A stretch of DNA of 64,000 nucleotides from Variovorax paradoxus (GTDB lineage Bacteria > Pseudomonadota > Gammaproteobacteria > Burkholderiales > Burkholderiaceae_C): assembly GCF_029919115.1 (NCBI RefSeq), contig NZ_CP123990.1, positions 992,001-1,056,000 on the forward strand. The letters are read 5' to 3'. Below, one piece after another: positions 1-9,258 of the stretch (the first letter of the stretch is position 1; every line of letters begins with the position of its first letter). Under the pieces are notes generated by a model that saw only the letters and a program-made list of their open reading frames with translations, was not told the DNA's origin and ran no database searches. The translations under genes were made by a program, and so were the position numbers.

Positions 1-2
1 GA

Positions 3-932
3 ACCCAGCTCAAGGCTTGCGAATCGGGGCAGGGGCTGTCGGTGGTGAAGCACGTGAAGGTGTACCGCGACTTCGTCTTCGTGCGCCTCTCCGAGGCCGG
101 CCTCTCATTCGAAGATTACTTCGGCGAGGTGCTCGGCGCCATCGACAACATGGTCGACCGCTCGCCGGAAGGCAAGCTCACCGTCGGCGGCGGCGTGCTG
201 CGCAACATCGTCCATTGCAACTGGAAGATGTACCTCGAGAACATCAACGACACGGTGCATCCGATGTCCACGCACGAGTCGGCCACCAAGGCGGCCGAGG
301 CGCTGTGGGAAGGCCACGCGCCCACCGATCCCAAGCCCATGGCGATGGAGCAGATCCTCCCCTTCGGTTCGGGCTACGAATTCTTCGACAAGATGGGTGG
401 CCGCGTGTTCGCCAACGGGCACAGCGTGCTGGGAGTGAACTTCAGCATTCACTCCAACTACGCGCAGTTGCCTGAGTACGAAGCAGCGATGCAGGCCGCG
501 CACGGCGCCGAGCGCGCGGCCGACATCCTGCAGCGCTCGCCACAGAACTCGGTCCTGTATCCGAGCCTTTCGGTGAAGGGCTCTCCGCAAGCTATTCGTG
601 TGATCCGTCCGTTGGCCGCTGATCGCACGCTGATCGAAGCCTGGAGCTTCCGCGCAGCGGGCGCGCCGGCGCTGCTCTTCGAGCGGGCGATGAGCTACAA
701 CCGGCTCGTTTTCTCGCCGATGTCGGTGGTGGCGCACGACGACGTGCACCTGTTCGAAAGCATCCAGCAGGGGCTGCGCGCCGGCGGAAACGAGTGGGTG
801 AGCCTGCACCGCAACTTCGACGCGGCCGAGCTCGCGCAAGCCACCATCACCACCAACGGCACCAACGAGCTGCTCATGCGCAACCAGTTCCGCGCCTGGG
901 CGAAGGCGATGGCTTCGGAGGTGGCAGCATGA
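3..932 (+). CDS. Rieske non-heme iron ring-hydroxylating dioxygenase, alpha subunit (3' part)
   Basis: The reading frame is open from the left edge, so this is the last 309 residues of a longer protein; the N-terminal Rieske [2Fe-2S] domain lies mostly outside the window. What remains is the catalytic domain. The stretch NWKMYLENINDTVHPMSTHE (about residues 73-92 of the visible part) has the usual Asn, Asp and two-His spacing of the mononuclear iron site. The family adds O2 to an aromatic ring using electrons from a reductase/ferredoxin, not seen here. The stop overlaps the beta-subunit start (ATGA), so the two are translationally coupled. The substrate cannot be read from sequence; the neighbouring CoA ligase and thioesterase suggest an aromatic acid. 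Confidence 0.9.
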   Translation, partial: TQLKACESGQGLSVVKHVKVYRDFVFVRLSEAGLSFEDYFGEVLGAIDNMVDRSPEGKLTVGGGVLRNIVHCNWKMYLENINDTVHPMSTHESATKAAEALWEGHAPTDPKPMAMEQILPFGSGYEFFDKMGGRVFANGHSVLGVNFSIHSNYAQLPEYEAAMQAAHGAERAADILQRSPQNSVLYPSLSVKGSPQAIRVIRPLAADRTLIEAWSFRAAGAPALLFERAMSYNRLVFSPMSVVAHDDVHLFESIQQGLRAGGNEWVSLHRNFDAAELAQATITTNGTNELLMRNQFRAWAKAMASEVAA

Positions 933-1396
933 CCGGCGATCCGCGCGATTTTGTCGCCCATGAGGCCGCATTGCTCGACGAACGGCGCTTCGACGACTGG
1001 CTGGCGCTCTTTGCCGACGACGGCCACTACTGGGTTCCATTGCTTGGCGCCGCGCAGGCCGATCCGTTCTCCCACAACTCGCTGGCCTACGAAGACCGGC
1101 TGCTGCTGCAGCTGCGTGTGGACCGGCTGAAGAATCCGCGCGCCCATTCGCAGCACCCCGCAAGCCACAGCCAGCATGTGCTCCAGCCCTCGCGCATCGA
1201 GAGCGAGACCGGCGACGAGGTGCGTCTTCGCACGCCGTTCCTCTACGTCGAGGCGCGCGGCGAATCCCAGATCTTGCTGAGCGGCACGACCCGCCACCAC
1301 CTGGCGCGGACGCCCTCGGGCTGGCGCATCCGCGAGAAGCGCGTCGACCTGCTCAACGCTGCGCGCGCTCTGCCCGCCATTCAGTTGTTCATCTGA
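929..1396 (+). CDS. Ring-hydroxylating dioxygenase, beta subunit
   Basis: A 155-residue protein of the small SnoaL-like (cone-shaped) beta-subunit family that packs against the alpha subunits of Rieske dioxygenases, mainly as a structural partner. Family features are an early DFVAHEAALLDERRFDDWLALF helix region, a YWVP turn, and a C-terminal WRIREKRVDL strand followed by a hydrophobic tail. I chose the ATG at 929 because it overlaps the alpha stop by 4 bases; the same frame is open further upstream but there it lies inside the alpha gene. Length is normal for the family (about 150-190). Confidence 0.9.
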   Translation: MTGDPRDFVAHEAALLDERRFDDWLALFADDGHYWVPLLGAAQADPFSHNSLAYEDRLLLQLRVDRLKNPRAHSQHPASHSQHVLQPSRIESETGDEVRLRTPFLYVEARGESQILLSGTTRHHLARTPSGWRIREKRVDLLNAARALPAIQLFI

Positions 1397-1435
1397 GTTT
1401 CCGTTCCTTCCATTCTTTCTCACTGGAGCTACGAC

Positions 1436-2599
1436 ATGAAGAGCCTGATGCTGACCTTGACGCGCGGTGCCATCGCCGCGGCGCTGACTGCCTGCGGCGT
1501 TGCGAGCGCGCTTGCGGCCGACCTCAAGGTCGGCCTGAGCGTCTCGCTCTCGGGCCCCAACTCTTCGCTGGGCGTGCCGTATGCGAAGGGCATGCAGGCC
1601 GCGCTGGCCTACAAGCCCGAGATCAATGGCCGCAAGGTGCAGCTCATCGTGCTGGACGACGGCTCGGACCCGACGACCGCCGGGCGCAATGCGCGCAAGC
1701 TCGTCGAAGAAGAGAAGGTCGACGTGCTCATGGGCACGTCGGGCGTGCCGGCCGCCATCGCAATGGCTCAGGTGGGCCGCGATGCGAAGACGCCGATGAT
1801 CGGCCTCACGCCGATCCTGCTCGATCCGAGCGAGAACTCGTGGGTCATGACGGTCGCGCAGCCCACGCAGCTGATGATCGATGCGGTGGTCGAGCGCATG
1901 AAGCGCAACAACGTCAAGACGGTGGGCTACATCGGTTTTACCGACGCCTGGGGCGACCTGGTCTACAACGCGCTCATGAAGGCCGCGCCCGAAGCCGGCA
2001 TCAAGGTGGTGAGCAACGAACGCTACGCGCGCGCCGATGCCTCGGTGACCGGGCAGGTGCTGAAGATCGTCGCGCTGCGGCCCGATGCAGTGATGACCGG
2101 CGGCGCCGGCACGCCGGGCGCATTGCCGTTCCTTGCGCTGCAGGAGCGCGGCTACAAGGGCGGCGTGTACGGGCAGCACGGCCTCATCAACCCCGACTTC
2201 GTGCGCGTGGTCGGTGCCTCCGGACAGAACGCACTGATGCCCACCGGCCCGGTGATCGTCGCCGAGCAGTTGCCCGACAACTACCCCACCAAGAAGATCG
2301 CGACCGATTTCCGCGCGGTGTTCCAGAAGGTGAACAACGCGCCGACCAGCGATGCCTTCTCCGCCTATTCCTTCGACGGCTGGCTGGTGTTTGCAGATGC
2401 CGCCTCGCGGGCCATGAAAAAGGCCGAGCCGGGCACGGCGGAGTTTCGTGTCGCGCTGCGGGATGCCATCTTCAGCACCAAGGAAGTGGTGGGCACGCAC
2501 GGCGTGTACAGCTTCAAGCCCGGCAGCCTCTACGGTGTGGACGAGCGCGCCCGCGTGATCGTCAAGCTCGACAACGGCCAATGGAAGCTCGCCCCCTGA
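1436..2599 (+). CDS. Branched-chain amino acid-type ABC transporter, periplasmic substrate-binding protein (LivK-like)
   Basis: A 387-residue type I periplasmic binding protein (Peripla_BP_6). Residues 1-28 form a signal peptide ending near SALAA, and the mature part opens with the family pattern DLKVGLSVSLSGPNSSLG. It delivers a ligand to the membrane parts encoded just downstream. LivK relatives inside aromatic catabolic clusters usually bind aromatic acids rather than leucine, so the ligand is probably the substrate of the dioxygenase or CoA ligase (inference). It lies 39 bases after the beta subunit and probably shares its transcript. Confidence 0.88.
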   Translation: MKSLMLTLTRGAIAAALTACGVASALAADLKVGLSVSLSGPNSSLGVPYAKGMQAALAYKPEINGRKVQLIVLDDGSDPTTAGRNARKLVEEEKVDVLMGTSGVPAAIAMAQVGRDAKTPMIGLTPILLDPSENSWVMTVAQPTQLMIDAVVERMKRNNVKTVGYIGFTDAWGDLVYNALMKAAPEAGIKVVSNERYARADASVTGQVLKIVALRPDAVMTGGAGTPGALPFLALQERGYKGGVYGQHGLINPDFVRVVGASGQNALMPTGPVIVAEQLPDNYPTKKIATDFRAVFQKVNNAPTSDAFSAYSFDGWLVFADAASRAMKKAEPGTAEFRVALRDAIFSTKEVVGTHGVYSFKPGSLYGVDERARVIVKLDNGQWKLAP

Positions 2600-2668
2600 G
2601 CGGCCCGCTCTTTCGCAAACGACAAGAACGACGAACAAGAAGATGAAAGCAATGCCTGAGGTTTTCCT

Positions 2669-3724
2669 ATGACGTGGGACGTCGCGCTGATTCTCATCAC
2701 CGACGGCCTCGCCAACGGTGCCGTCTATCTGCTGGCCGGGCTCGGGCTGGTGCTGATCTTTTCCGTCACGCGGGTGGTGTTCGTGCCGTTCGGCGACATC
2801 GCAGCCTTTGCCGCACTGTCGCTCGCGGCTTTCGAAACCGGCCGTGTGCCGCCGACCATCGGCATGGTGGCCGTGCTCACGGCGCTGGCGCTGGCAACGG
2901 AAGTCGGAAGCCTGCTGCGGCGCGGCGAAGCCGCTCGCATTCCCAAGGCGGTGCTCATGTGGGGCGTGCTGCCCGCGATTCCGTGTGTGCTTGCCTGGCT
3001 TGCGGCGCGGCCCGGTGTGCCGGTGGCGGTGCATATCGCGGTGGCGGTGCTGCTGGTGGTGCCCATTGCACCGCTGCTCGCACGCGTGGTGTTCCAGCCG
3101 ATTGCCGATGCGTCGGTGCTGGTGCTGCTGATCGTTTCGCTGGCGCTGCACTTCCTGCTCTCGGGCCTGGGCTTGCTGTTCTTCGGCCCTGAAGGCTCGC
3201 GCACCACGCCGCTCACGAGTGCGGTGTTCACCCTGGGCGACGGGTTCACGGTCAGCGGCCAGGTGGTGCTGATGGTGGGCGCGGCCATTGTGCTGAGCGG
3301 GCTGTTCTTCCTGGTGTTCGAGCGCACTGTGGCCGGCAAGGCGCTGCGCGCCACGGCCGTGAACCGGGTGGGTGCGCGGCTGGTCGGCATCCGGCCGGTG
3401 CGCACGGCGCTGCTGGCCTACGGCTGTGCCTCGCTGCTGGCCGGTCTCATCGGTGTGCTGATCGCGCCGGTAACGACCATGTACTACGACTCGGGTTTCA
3501 TCATCGGCTTGAAAGCCTTCGTCGCCGCGATCATCGGCGGGCTCGTGAGCTACCCGATGACGGCCGTGGGCGCACTCGCGGTCGGCGTGGTGGAAAGCTT
3601 CGCATCGTTCTGGAGCGGTGCGCTGAAAGACGTGATCGTGTTCAGCCTGCTCATACCGGTGCTCATGCTGCGCTCCTTCATGGCCGCGCACTCCGAAGAG
3701 GAAGAAGACGAGGTGGACCAATGA
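2669..3724 (+). CDS. ABC transporter permease, LivH-like
   Basis: A 351-residue inner-membrane permease of the LivH/LivM family. It opens with GLANGAVYLLAGLGLVLIFSVTRVV, the characteristic first hydrophobic segments of LivH, and has about eight membrane segments, with an AVNRVGARLVGI cytoplasmic loop that contacts the ATPase. It is longer than E. coli LivH (about 308) because of an insertion near residues 70-130. The C-terminus is very acidic ([10 protein letters not shown]). The stop overlaps the next start (ATGATGA), so translation is coupled to the permease-ATPase fusion. Confidence 0.88.
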   Translation: MTWDVALILITDGLANGAVYLLAGLGLVLIFSVTRVVFVPFGDIAAFAALSLAAFETGRVPPTIGMVAVLTALALATEVGSLLRRGEAARIPKAVLMWGVLPAIPCVLAWLAARPGVPVAVHIAVAVLLVVPIAPLLARVVFQPIADASVLVLLIVSLALHFLLSGLGLLFFGPEGSRTTPLTSAVFTLGDGFTVSGQVVLMVGAAIVLSGLFFLVFERTVAGKALRATAVNRVGARLVGIRPVRTALLAYGCASLLAGLIGVLIAPVTTMYYDSGFIIGLKAFVAAIIGGLVSYPMTAVGALAVGVVESFASFWSGALKDVIVFSLLIPVLMLRSFMAAHSEEEEDEVDQ

Positions 3725-5511
3725 TGAACGGCAACCGCAAACGCATGGGCTGGATCGCCCTCGTGGTCGTCGTGCTGGCGCTGGTGCCGGCGGTGGCGGG
3801 CAGCTTCACGGTTTCGTTGCTCAACGACATCGGCATCGGCGCGCTGGTGGCGCTCGGGCTGGTGCTGCTCACCGGCGTGGGCGGCGCAACCTCTTTCGGT
3901 CAGGCGGCCTTCGTGGGCATTGCGGCCTATGCCACGGCGTGGCTCACGACCACGCAGGGCATGTCGCCATGGATCGGCCTCTTGTTCGCGCTGCTGCTCA
4001 CCGGACTCTCGGCGCTTGCCATCGGCATGCTCACGCTGCGGCTCGGCGGGCACTTCCTGCCGCTGAGCACCATCGCGTGGGGGTTGTCTATCGCAATGCT
4101 GTTCGGCAACGTCGATGCGCTCGGGCGCCACACAGGGCTGTCGAACATTCCGGCGCTGCAAGTCGCGCGCTGGTCGCTGGCCGATCCGCGGTCGATGTAC
4201 TACCTGATCTGGGTGGTGGTCGGGCTGGCGTGCCTGTTCAGCCACAACCTGCTGCAGTCGCGCCCCGGCCGTGCGATTCGCGGGCTGCGCGGCGGCGCCA
4301 CGCTGCTGGCGAGCGTGGGGGCCGATGCATACCGCGTGCGGCTCACGCTCTTTGTCACGGCCGCGCTCTTTGCGGGGCTGGCGGGTTGGCTCTATGCGCA
4401 CATGAACCGCTTCGTGAGCCCGTCGCCCTTCGACGTGCGCGCAAGCATCGAGTACCTGCTGATGGCGGTGGCCGGCGGGCTCGGGCAGCTGGCGGGCGCA
4501 TTGGTGGGAGCGGCCCTGGTGCTGGTGCTGAAGAACGGCCTGCAGGACGTGCTGCCCATGCTCACCCAGCGCGCCGGGCAACTGGAAGCCGTGGCTTTCG
4601 CAACGCTCTTCATCCTGCTGCTGCACTTTGCGCGCGGCGGTCTCATGGGCTTGCTGAGGCGCTGGACGCGCCGCAAGGGCGGCACCCAGGGTTCGTCGCG
4701 CTACGACGCGCCCACGGTCGATCCGCTTCCGCATCGCCAACTGCCCGCGCGCGGCACGCAGGTGCTGTCGGTGAAAGGTGCGGTCAAGCGCTTCGGCGGT
4801 CTGGTGGCGGTGAACGATGTGAGCTTCGAGGTGAACGCGGGAGAAATCATCGGCCTGATCGGACCCAACGGCGCGGGCAAGTCGACGATGTTCAACCTGC
4901 TGACCTGCACGCTGCCGATGAGCGCGGGCCAGGTGCGCTTTCTGGAGCATGACATCGCCGGCATGCCGCAGCGGCAGGTGGCGCGGCTGGGGCTGGCGCG
5001 TACCTTCCAGCACGTGAAGCTGCGGCCGCACATGAGCCTGCTCGACAACGTGGCGCTGGGCGCGCATTCGCGCACGCGCTCGGGTGTCTTGAAGGCCGGC
5101 CTGCGGCTGGACCGCACCGAGGAAAAGCAGATCCTGCAGGAGGCGCAGCGCCAGCTAGACCGCATCGGCCTGGGCGACCGCGCGCACGAGCTCGCAGGCA
5201 GCCTGCCGCTGGGCACGCAGCGCATTCTCGAAATTGCGCGCGCCCTGGCTGCAGACCCGGTGCTGCTGGTGCTCGACGAGCCCGCGGCCGGCCTGCGCCG
5301 CAAGGAAAAGATGGCGCTCGGCGACCTGCTGCGCAAGCTGCGCGAAGAGGGCGTGACCATCCTGATCGTCGAACACGACATGGACTTCGTGATGAAACTG
5401 GTGGACCGGCTGGTGGTGATGAACTTCGGCTCCAAGCTCGTGGAGGGCGTGCCGTCCGCGGTGCGCGCGGACGAGCGTGTGCAGGCGGCTTACCTGGGGA
5501 GCGTTGTATGA
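3721..5511 (+). CDS. Fused LivM-type permease and LivG-type ATPase
   Basis: 596 residues carrying two transporter subunits in one chain. Residues about 1-320 are a LivM permease (conserved [19 protein letters not shown] and [19 protein letters not shown] segments). After a polar linker (about 310-345), residues about 345-596 form a LivG ATPase with Walker [10 protein letters not shown] (about 380), the LivG-style signature region [15 protein letters not shown] (about 493), Walker [12 protein letters not shown] and the switch His in [14 protein letters not shown]. It pairs with the LivH permease upstream and the LivF ATPase downstream. Fusion of LivM and LivG is known in some proteobacterial transporters but is not the E. 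coli arrangement. Confidence 0.9.
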   Translation: MMNGNRKRMGWIALVVVVLALVPAVAGSFTVSLLNDIGIGALVALGLVLLTGVGGATSFGQAAFVGIAAYATAWLTTTQGMSPWIGLLFALLLTGLSALAIGMLTLRLGGHFLPLSTIAWGLSIAMLFGNVDALGRHTGLSNIPALQVARWSLADPRSMYYLIWVVVGLACLFSHNLLQSRPGRAIRGLRGGATLLASVGADAYRVRLTLFVTAALFAGLAGWLYAHMNRFVSPSPFDVRASIEYLLMAVAGGLGQLAGALVGAALVLVLKNGLQDVLPMLTQRAGQLEAVAFATLFILLLHFARGGLMGLLRRWTRRKGGTQGSSRYDAPTVDPLPHRQLPARGTQVLSVKGAVKRFGGLVAVNDVSFEVNAGEIIGLIGPNGAGKSTMFNLLTCTLPMSAGQVRFLEHDIAGMPQRQVARLGLARTFQHVKLRPHMSLLDNVALGAHSRTRSGVLKAGLRLDRTEEKQILQEAQRQLDRIGLGDRAHELAGSLPLGTQRILEIARALAADPVLLVLDEPAAGLRRKEKMALGDLLRKLREEGVTILIVEHDMDFVMKLVDRLVVMNFGSKLVEGVPSAVRADERVQAAYLGSVV

Positions 5512-5539
5512 GCGCCGCACGGCCGCCCGAAGGCGCGGG

Positions 5540-5553
5540 CCCCCTTCAGGGGG
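5540..5553. repeat. Short inverted repeat between livMG and livF, possible dispersed element
   Basis: CCCCC-TTCA-GGGGG sits inside the 82-base spacer between the two transporter genes, in a context (GCCGCCCGAAGGCGCGGG before it, AAGCCTGGGGGTGACGAA after it) resembling short intergenic GC-rich repeats that I have seen in Comamonadaceae genomes. It could lower expression of the downstream gene or only be a sequence relic. Copy number was not tested. Confidence 0.4.
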
Positions 5554-5593
5554 TACGCGAAGTACATGCAGTGACAAGCCTGGGGGTGACGAA

Positions 5594-6325
5594 ATGAGCG
5601 CGATGCTGGAGATCGGCGACCTGCATGTGTCGTATGGGCAGGTCGAGGCGGTGCGCGGCGTGTCGCTCGACCTGCAGCCCGGGCAGATCATCTCGGTGAT
5701 CGGGCCCAACGGCGCGGGCAAGACCACGCTGCTGGCCGCCGCCATGGGCCTGCTGCCCTGCAAGGGCACGCTGCGCTTCGAGGGCGAAGACCTGCAAGGG
5801 CTCGATGTGGAGGCGCGCGTGGAGCGCGGACTGTGCCTGGTGCCCGAGAAGCGCGAGCTGTTCGGCGAGCTCACCGTGCTGGACAACCTGCAGCTCGGCG
5901 CCTATGCCAAGCGGCTGCGCGGCGATGCAATGAAGAAGCGGCTGCAATCGGTGTACGACCGCTTTCCGCGGCTCGCGGAGCGCCGCGCGCAGCGCGCCGA
6001 CACGCTCTCGGGCGGCGAACGCCAGATGCTGGCGGTGGGCCGCGCCCTGATGTCGGCGCCGCGCCTGCTGATGCTCGACGAGCCCAGCCTCGGCCTGGCA
6101 CCGCTCATCGTGCGGGACATTCTCACCATCGTGCGCAAGCTGCGCGAAGACGGCGTGTCGATCCTGCTGGTGGAGCAGAACGCGCGCGCGGCGCTCGAAA
6201 CCTCGGACCACGGCTACGTGCTCGAAACCGGCGAGATCGCGCTTTCAGGCGCTTCGGCCGAACTGGCGAGCGACCCGCGGGTGCAGGCCACCTATCTTGG
6301 CGGAGGCACGCACGATGACGAGTGA
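5594..6325 (+). CDS. ABC transporter ATPase, LivF-like
   Basis: A 243-residue ATPase, the second nucleotide-binding subunit of the importer. It has Walker [10 protein letters not shown] (about residue 38), the C-loop [15 protein letters not shown], Walker [14 protein letters not shown] and a switch region [10 protein letters not shown] typical of LivF. I start it at the ATG at 5594, giving [20 protein letters not shown], the usual LivF N-terminus; the frame is open further upstream but that part is unlike the family and contains the GC-rich repeat. It overlaps the start of the CoA ligase by 11 bases. Confidence 0.9.
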   Translation: MSAMLEIGDLHVSYGQVEAVRGVSLDLQPGQIISVIGPNGAGKTTLLAAAMGLLPCKGTLRFEGEDLQGLDVEARVERGLCLVPEKRELFGELTVLDNLQLGAYAKRLRGDAMKKRLQSVYDRFPRLAERRAQRADTLSGGERQMLAVGRALMSAPRLLMLDEPSLGLAPLIVRDILTIVRKLREDGVSILLVEQNARAALETSDHGYVLETGEIALSGASAELASDPRVQATYLGGGTHDDE

Positions 6326-7913
6326 GCCGCGCGCGATGCCTCCGGCGCAGCGCACGCTGCCGGCCATGCTGCAGCGGCAGGCGGCGATGTTCGGTGCGCG
6401 CCCATTGCTGCGCATTGCGGGCTCTCGCTGGTCGCACGCCGATGCGGCAGAAGCAGCGGGCGCTCGCGCCGGCGCACTCGCGCAAGCGGGCATCGAGCGC
6501 GGAGACCGCGTGGCCGTGATGTGCGGCAACCGCATCGAGTTTCTTGAAACCTTTTTCGGTGCCGGTTGGATCGGTGCTTCGACGGTGCCGGTCAACACTG
6601 CCTCGATGGGGCCGCAGATCGAGTACTTCCTTTCACACAGCGAAGCGAAGCTGCTGGTCATCGAAGCCGGGTTTCTGAGCCGCCTGCAGGCGGCCGACCT
6701 CGGCCGAACGAAGCTCAAGGAAATCTGGATCGTCGGCGAGGCTGCTGAAGGCGATTCCGCCGCGTGGCTGGCACCGGCCAGCGTGCGCGTGCTGGCGTAT
6801 CCCTCCGGCGGCCCGGCTGCTGCGCCGGCCGACGTGCAGCCCGGCGATCCGCTCGCCATTCTGTATACCTCTGGCACCACGGGTCCCGCCAAGGGCGTGG
6901 TCTGCCCGCATGCGCAGTATTTCTGGTGGGGCGTGAACAGCGCCGAGGTACTCGGCGTGGCGGCGGACGACGTGTTGTGCACCACGCTGCCGCTCTTTCA
7001 CATCAACGCGCTCAACACCTTTGCGCAAGCCGCGCTCACGGGCTCCGAGGTCGTCTTTGAAACACGCTTCTCGGCCTCGGGCTTCTGGCCTTCGATGCAT
7101 GCGAACGGCGCCACCGTGGTCTACCTGCTGGGTGCCATGGTGCCGATACTGCTCGCGCAATCCGTGGGCGAGGGCGAGCGCAACCATCGCGTACGCATCG
7201 GCCTCGGCCCCGGCGTGCCCGACGCCGCGGGCAAGGCGTTTTTCGAGCGCACCGGCGTGCGCCTGCTCGAAGGCTATGGCTCCACCGAAACCAACTTTGC
7301 CATTGCCACCGCGCCTGATTCGCCACGCGGCGGCGTCATGGGGTGGCTGCGGCCCGGCTTCCAGGCGCGCGTTGCCGACGAAAGCGATGCGGAGCTGCCC
7401 GCCGGAGAGGCTGGCGAGTTGCTGCTGCGCGCGGACGAACCTCATGCCTTCGCAAGCGGCTACTTCAACATGCCAGAGAAGACGGTCGAGGCCTGGCGCA
7501 ATCTGTGGTTTCACACCGGCGACCGCGTGGTGCGCGATGCCGACGGAGCCTTCAGGTTTGTCGACCGCATCAAGGATGCGATTCGCAGGCGCGGCGAAAA
7601 CATTTCTTCGTTCGAAGTCGAGCAGGTGCTGTTGAGCCATCGCAGCGTTGCGTCTTGCGCGGTGTACCCGGTGCGTTCGGAACTGGCGGAAGACGAAGTC
7701 ATGGCCGCGCTGGTGCCGCGCGAGGGCGAGCGCATCGATCCGCTGGAACTGATGAGCTTCTGCGAGAGCCGCCTGCCGTATTTTGCGGTGCCTCGCTATG
7801 TCGATGTATTGCCCGACTTGCCGCGCACCGAGAACGGCAAGGTTCAGAAGTTCAAGCTGCGCGAGCGCGGTGTCGGCGCGCAGACCTGGGACCGTGCGCT
7901 GAACAAGCGATAA
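6315..7913 (+). CDS. AMP-forming acyl-CoA / aryl-CoA ligase
   Basis: A 532-residue adenylate-forming enzyme (ANL superfamily) that activates a carboxylic acid with ATP and couples it to CoA. Visible motifs are the phosphate loop [12 protein letters not shown] (about 190), EGYGSTETN (about 320), the [20 protein letters not shown] hinge (about 400), and the C-terminal catalytic lysine in [12 protein letters not shown] (about 510). It resembles CaiC-like and aryl-acid ligases. The start at 6315 follows a GGAGG at 6301; an earlier in-frame start would overlap livF more deeply. In this cluster it probably activates an aromatic acid or a ring-oxidised intermediate. Confidence 0.87.
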   Translation: MTSEPRAMPPAQRTLPAMLQRQAAMFGARPLLRIAGSRWSHADAAEAAGARAGALAQAGIERGDRVAVMCGNRIEFLETFFGAGWIGASTVPVNTASMGPQIEYFLSHSEAKLLVIEAGFLSRLQAADLGRTKLKEIWIVGEAAEGDSAAWLAPASVRVLAYPSGGPAAAPADVQPGDPLAILYTSGTTGPAKGVVCPHAQYFWWGVNSAEVLGVAADDVLCTTLPLFHINALNTFAQAALTGSEVVFETRFSASGFWPSMHANGATVVYLLGAMVPILLAQSVGEGERNHRVRIGLGPGVPDAAGKAFFERTGVRLLEGYGSTETNFAIATAPDSPRGGVMGWLRPGFQARVADESDAELPAGEAGELLLRADEPHAFASGYFNMPEKTVEAWRNLWFHTGDRVVRDADGAFRFVDRIKDAIRRRGENISSFEVEQVLLSHRSVASCAVYPVRSELAEDEVMAALVPREGERIDPLELMSFCESRLPYFAVPRYVDVLPDLPRTENGKVQKFKLRERGVGAQTWDRALNKR

Positions 7914-7924
7914 GCCACATTCGC

Positions 7925-7942
7925 TAGAATAGTTCAGAACTA
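7925..7942 (+). promoter_or_regulatory. Putative promoter -10 and palindromic operator for the SDR-MarR-thioesterase unit
   Basis: The hexamer TAGAAT (7925-7930) resembles a sigma-70 -10 box and runs straight into the 13-bp perfect palindrome TAGTTCAGAACTA (7930-7942), which ends 12 bases before the SDR start. A repressor on this site would block transcription start. The MarR gene is second in the unit, so negative autoregulation is the natural reading (inference). No strong -35 box is visible, which would suit a promoter that needs help or is weak. Confidence 0.55.
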
Positions 7943-7954
7943 AACATTTCAGGT

Positions 7955-8731
7955 ATGCATGCAAATCCATTGAGCGGCCGCCACGCCCTGGTGACTGGCG
8001 CCGCACGCGGCATCGGAGCCGAAATCGCCCGCACCCTTGCTGCTGAAGGCGCCACGCTGACCTTGCTTGGGCGCGACATCGATTCACTTCAACGCGTGGC
8101 GGTCTCGCTCCCAGGCCAGGGCCACGGGGTTGTGGCCGCCGACGTGGCCGATGCGCAAGCGGTGCAGGCCGCCTTCGCGCAGGCACGCGCCGGGCGAGGG
8201 CCCATCGCAATCCTGGTGAACAACGCCGGCGCCGCCGAAAGCGCGCCTTTTCTCAAGACCTCGGTCGAGCTGTGGCAGCGCATGCTGTCGGTCAACCTGA
8301 CGGGCAGCTTCTTGTGCGCGAAGGCGGCGCTGCCCGACATGCTCGAGGCGGGCTGGGGCCGCATCGTCAACATTGCCAGCACCGCTGGCCAGAAGGGCTA
8401 TGCCTACGTGGCCGCCTACACGGCAGCCAAGCATGGCGTCATCGGCCTCACGCGCTCGCTTGCGCTCGAAGTGGCCCGCAAGGGCGTGACGGTGAACGCG
8501 GTATGCCCCGGCTACACCGACACCGACATCCTGCGCGCGAGCGTTGCCAACGTGGTCGGCAAGACCGGCCGCAGCGAAGCCGATGCGCTGGCCGAGTTTT
8601 CCAACGTCAATCCGCAGCGGCGCATCGTGCAGCCCGCCGAAGTGGCCGATGCGGTGCGCTGGCTGTGCGGCGAAGGTGCGGCCTCCGTGACCGGGCAGTC
8701 GGTATCGGTTTCGGGCGGGGAGGTCATGTAA
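7955..8731 (+). CDS. Short-chain dehydrogenase/reductase (SDR)
   Basis: 258 residues with the classical SDR layout: NAD(P)-binding TGAARGIG (about 14), NNAG (about 88), catalytic Ser in NIASTAG and the YTAAK pair (about 153-157). The closest-looking relatives are FabG-like and 3-hydroxyacyl-CoA/diol dehydrogenases. In the pathway it could oxidise a cis-diol made by the dioxygenase or a hydroxyacyl-CoA; sequence does not decide. Its stop shares one base with the MarR start (TAATG), so SDR, MarR and thioesterase form one tight unit. Confidence 0.87.
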   Translation: MHANPLSGRHALVTGAARGIGAEIARTLAAEGATLTLLGRDIDSLQRVAVSLPGQGHGVVAADVADAQAVQAAFAQARAGRGPIAILVNNAGAAESAPFLKTSVELWQRMLSVNLTGSFLCAKAALPDMLEAGWGRIVNIASTAGQKGYAYVAAYTAAKHGVIGLTRSLALEVARKGVTVNAVCPGYTDTDILRASVANVVGKTGRSEADALAEFSNVNPQRRIVQPAEVADAVRWLCGEGAASVTGQSVSVSGGEVM

Positions 8732-9258
8732 TGCGCAACGATGCCTCGCACGCCGCGCTCAGCGACGCCGAAGAACTCGGCCACGAGGCACGCGCTGGCC
8801 GTGAAGACCACGCCATGCTCAAGCTGTGGCTGCGCATGCTCGCAAGCACCACCCAGATCGAGGCCGAAATTCGGCGCCGGCTGCGCGAGCGCTTCGGCAT
8901 TTCGCTGGCACGCTTCGACTACATGGCGCAGCTCTATCGCTACGAAGAGGGCCTGAAGATGCGCGTGCTGTCGCGCTACCTGATGGTGACGGGCGGCAAC
9001 GTTACCGGGCTGACGGACGAGCTCGAGCGCGACGGCGTGGTGGCGCGCGCGCACAGCCCCGACGATCGCCGTTCGTGGATCGTGAGCCTCACGCCCAAGG
9101 GCCGCGCCAGCTTCGAGACCATGGCCAAGGAACACGAGCAATGGATTCTCGAAATGTTCTCGGGTCTCGACATGAAGACCGTGAAGCAGATGCATGCGCA
9201 ACTCGGGCAGCTTCGCGTGCACGTGATGCGCAGCGAGCCCTCGGGCGAGGAGGGCTGA
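8731..9258 (+). CDS. MarR-family transcriptional regulator
   Basis: A 175-residue winged-helix regulator. The DNA-binding part shows SLARFDYMAQLYRYEEGLKMRVLSRYL, then VTGGNVTGLTDELERDGVV and the wing motif SPDDRRSWIVSLTPKG, all standard for MarR. MarR proteins in aromatic-acid clusters are usually repressors released by the acid or its CoA thioester. The palindrome at 7930-7942 is the likely operator. It is co-transcribed with the SDR gene (one-base overlap) and the thioesterase (overlap at 9258). If the cluster degrades auxin, this would correspond to the MarR-type regulators described for Variovorax auxin catabolism (unverified). Confidence 0.9.
   Translation: MRNDASHAALSDAEELGHEARAGREDHAMLKLWLRMLASTTQIEAEIRRRLRERFGISLARFDYMAQLYRYEEGLKMRVLSRYLMVTGGNVTGLTDELERDGVVARAHSPDDRRSWIVSLTPKGRASFETMAKEHEQWILEMFSGLDMKTVKQMHAQLGQLRVHVMRSEPSGEEG

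Noticed and set aside
695-3721. A 1008-codon open frame on the minus strand opposite the binding-protein and permease genes
   Set aside because: High GC at third codon positions leaves long antisense frames open. The sense genes here have clear families, and the antisense product is rich in His/Arg/Gln with no domain.
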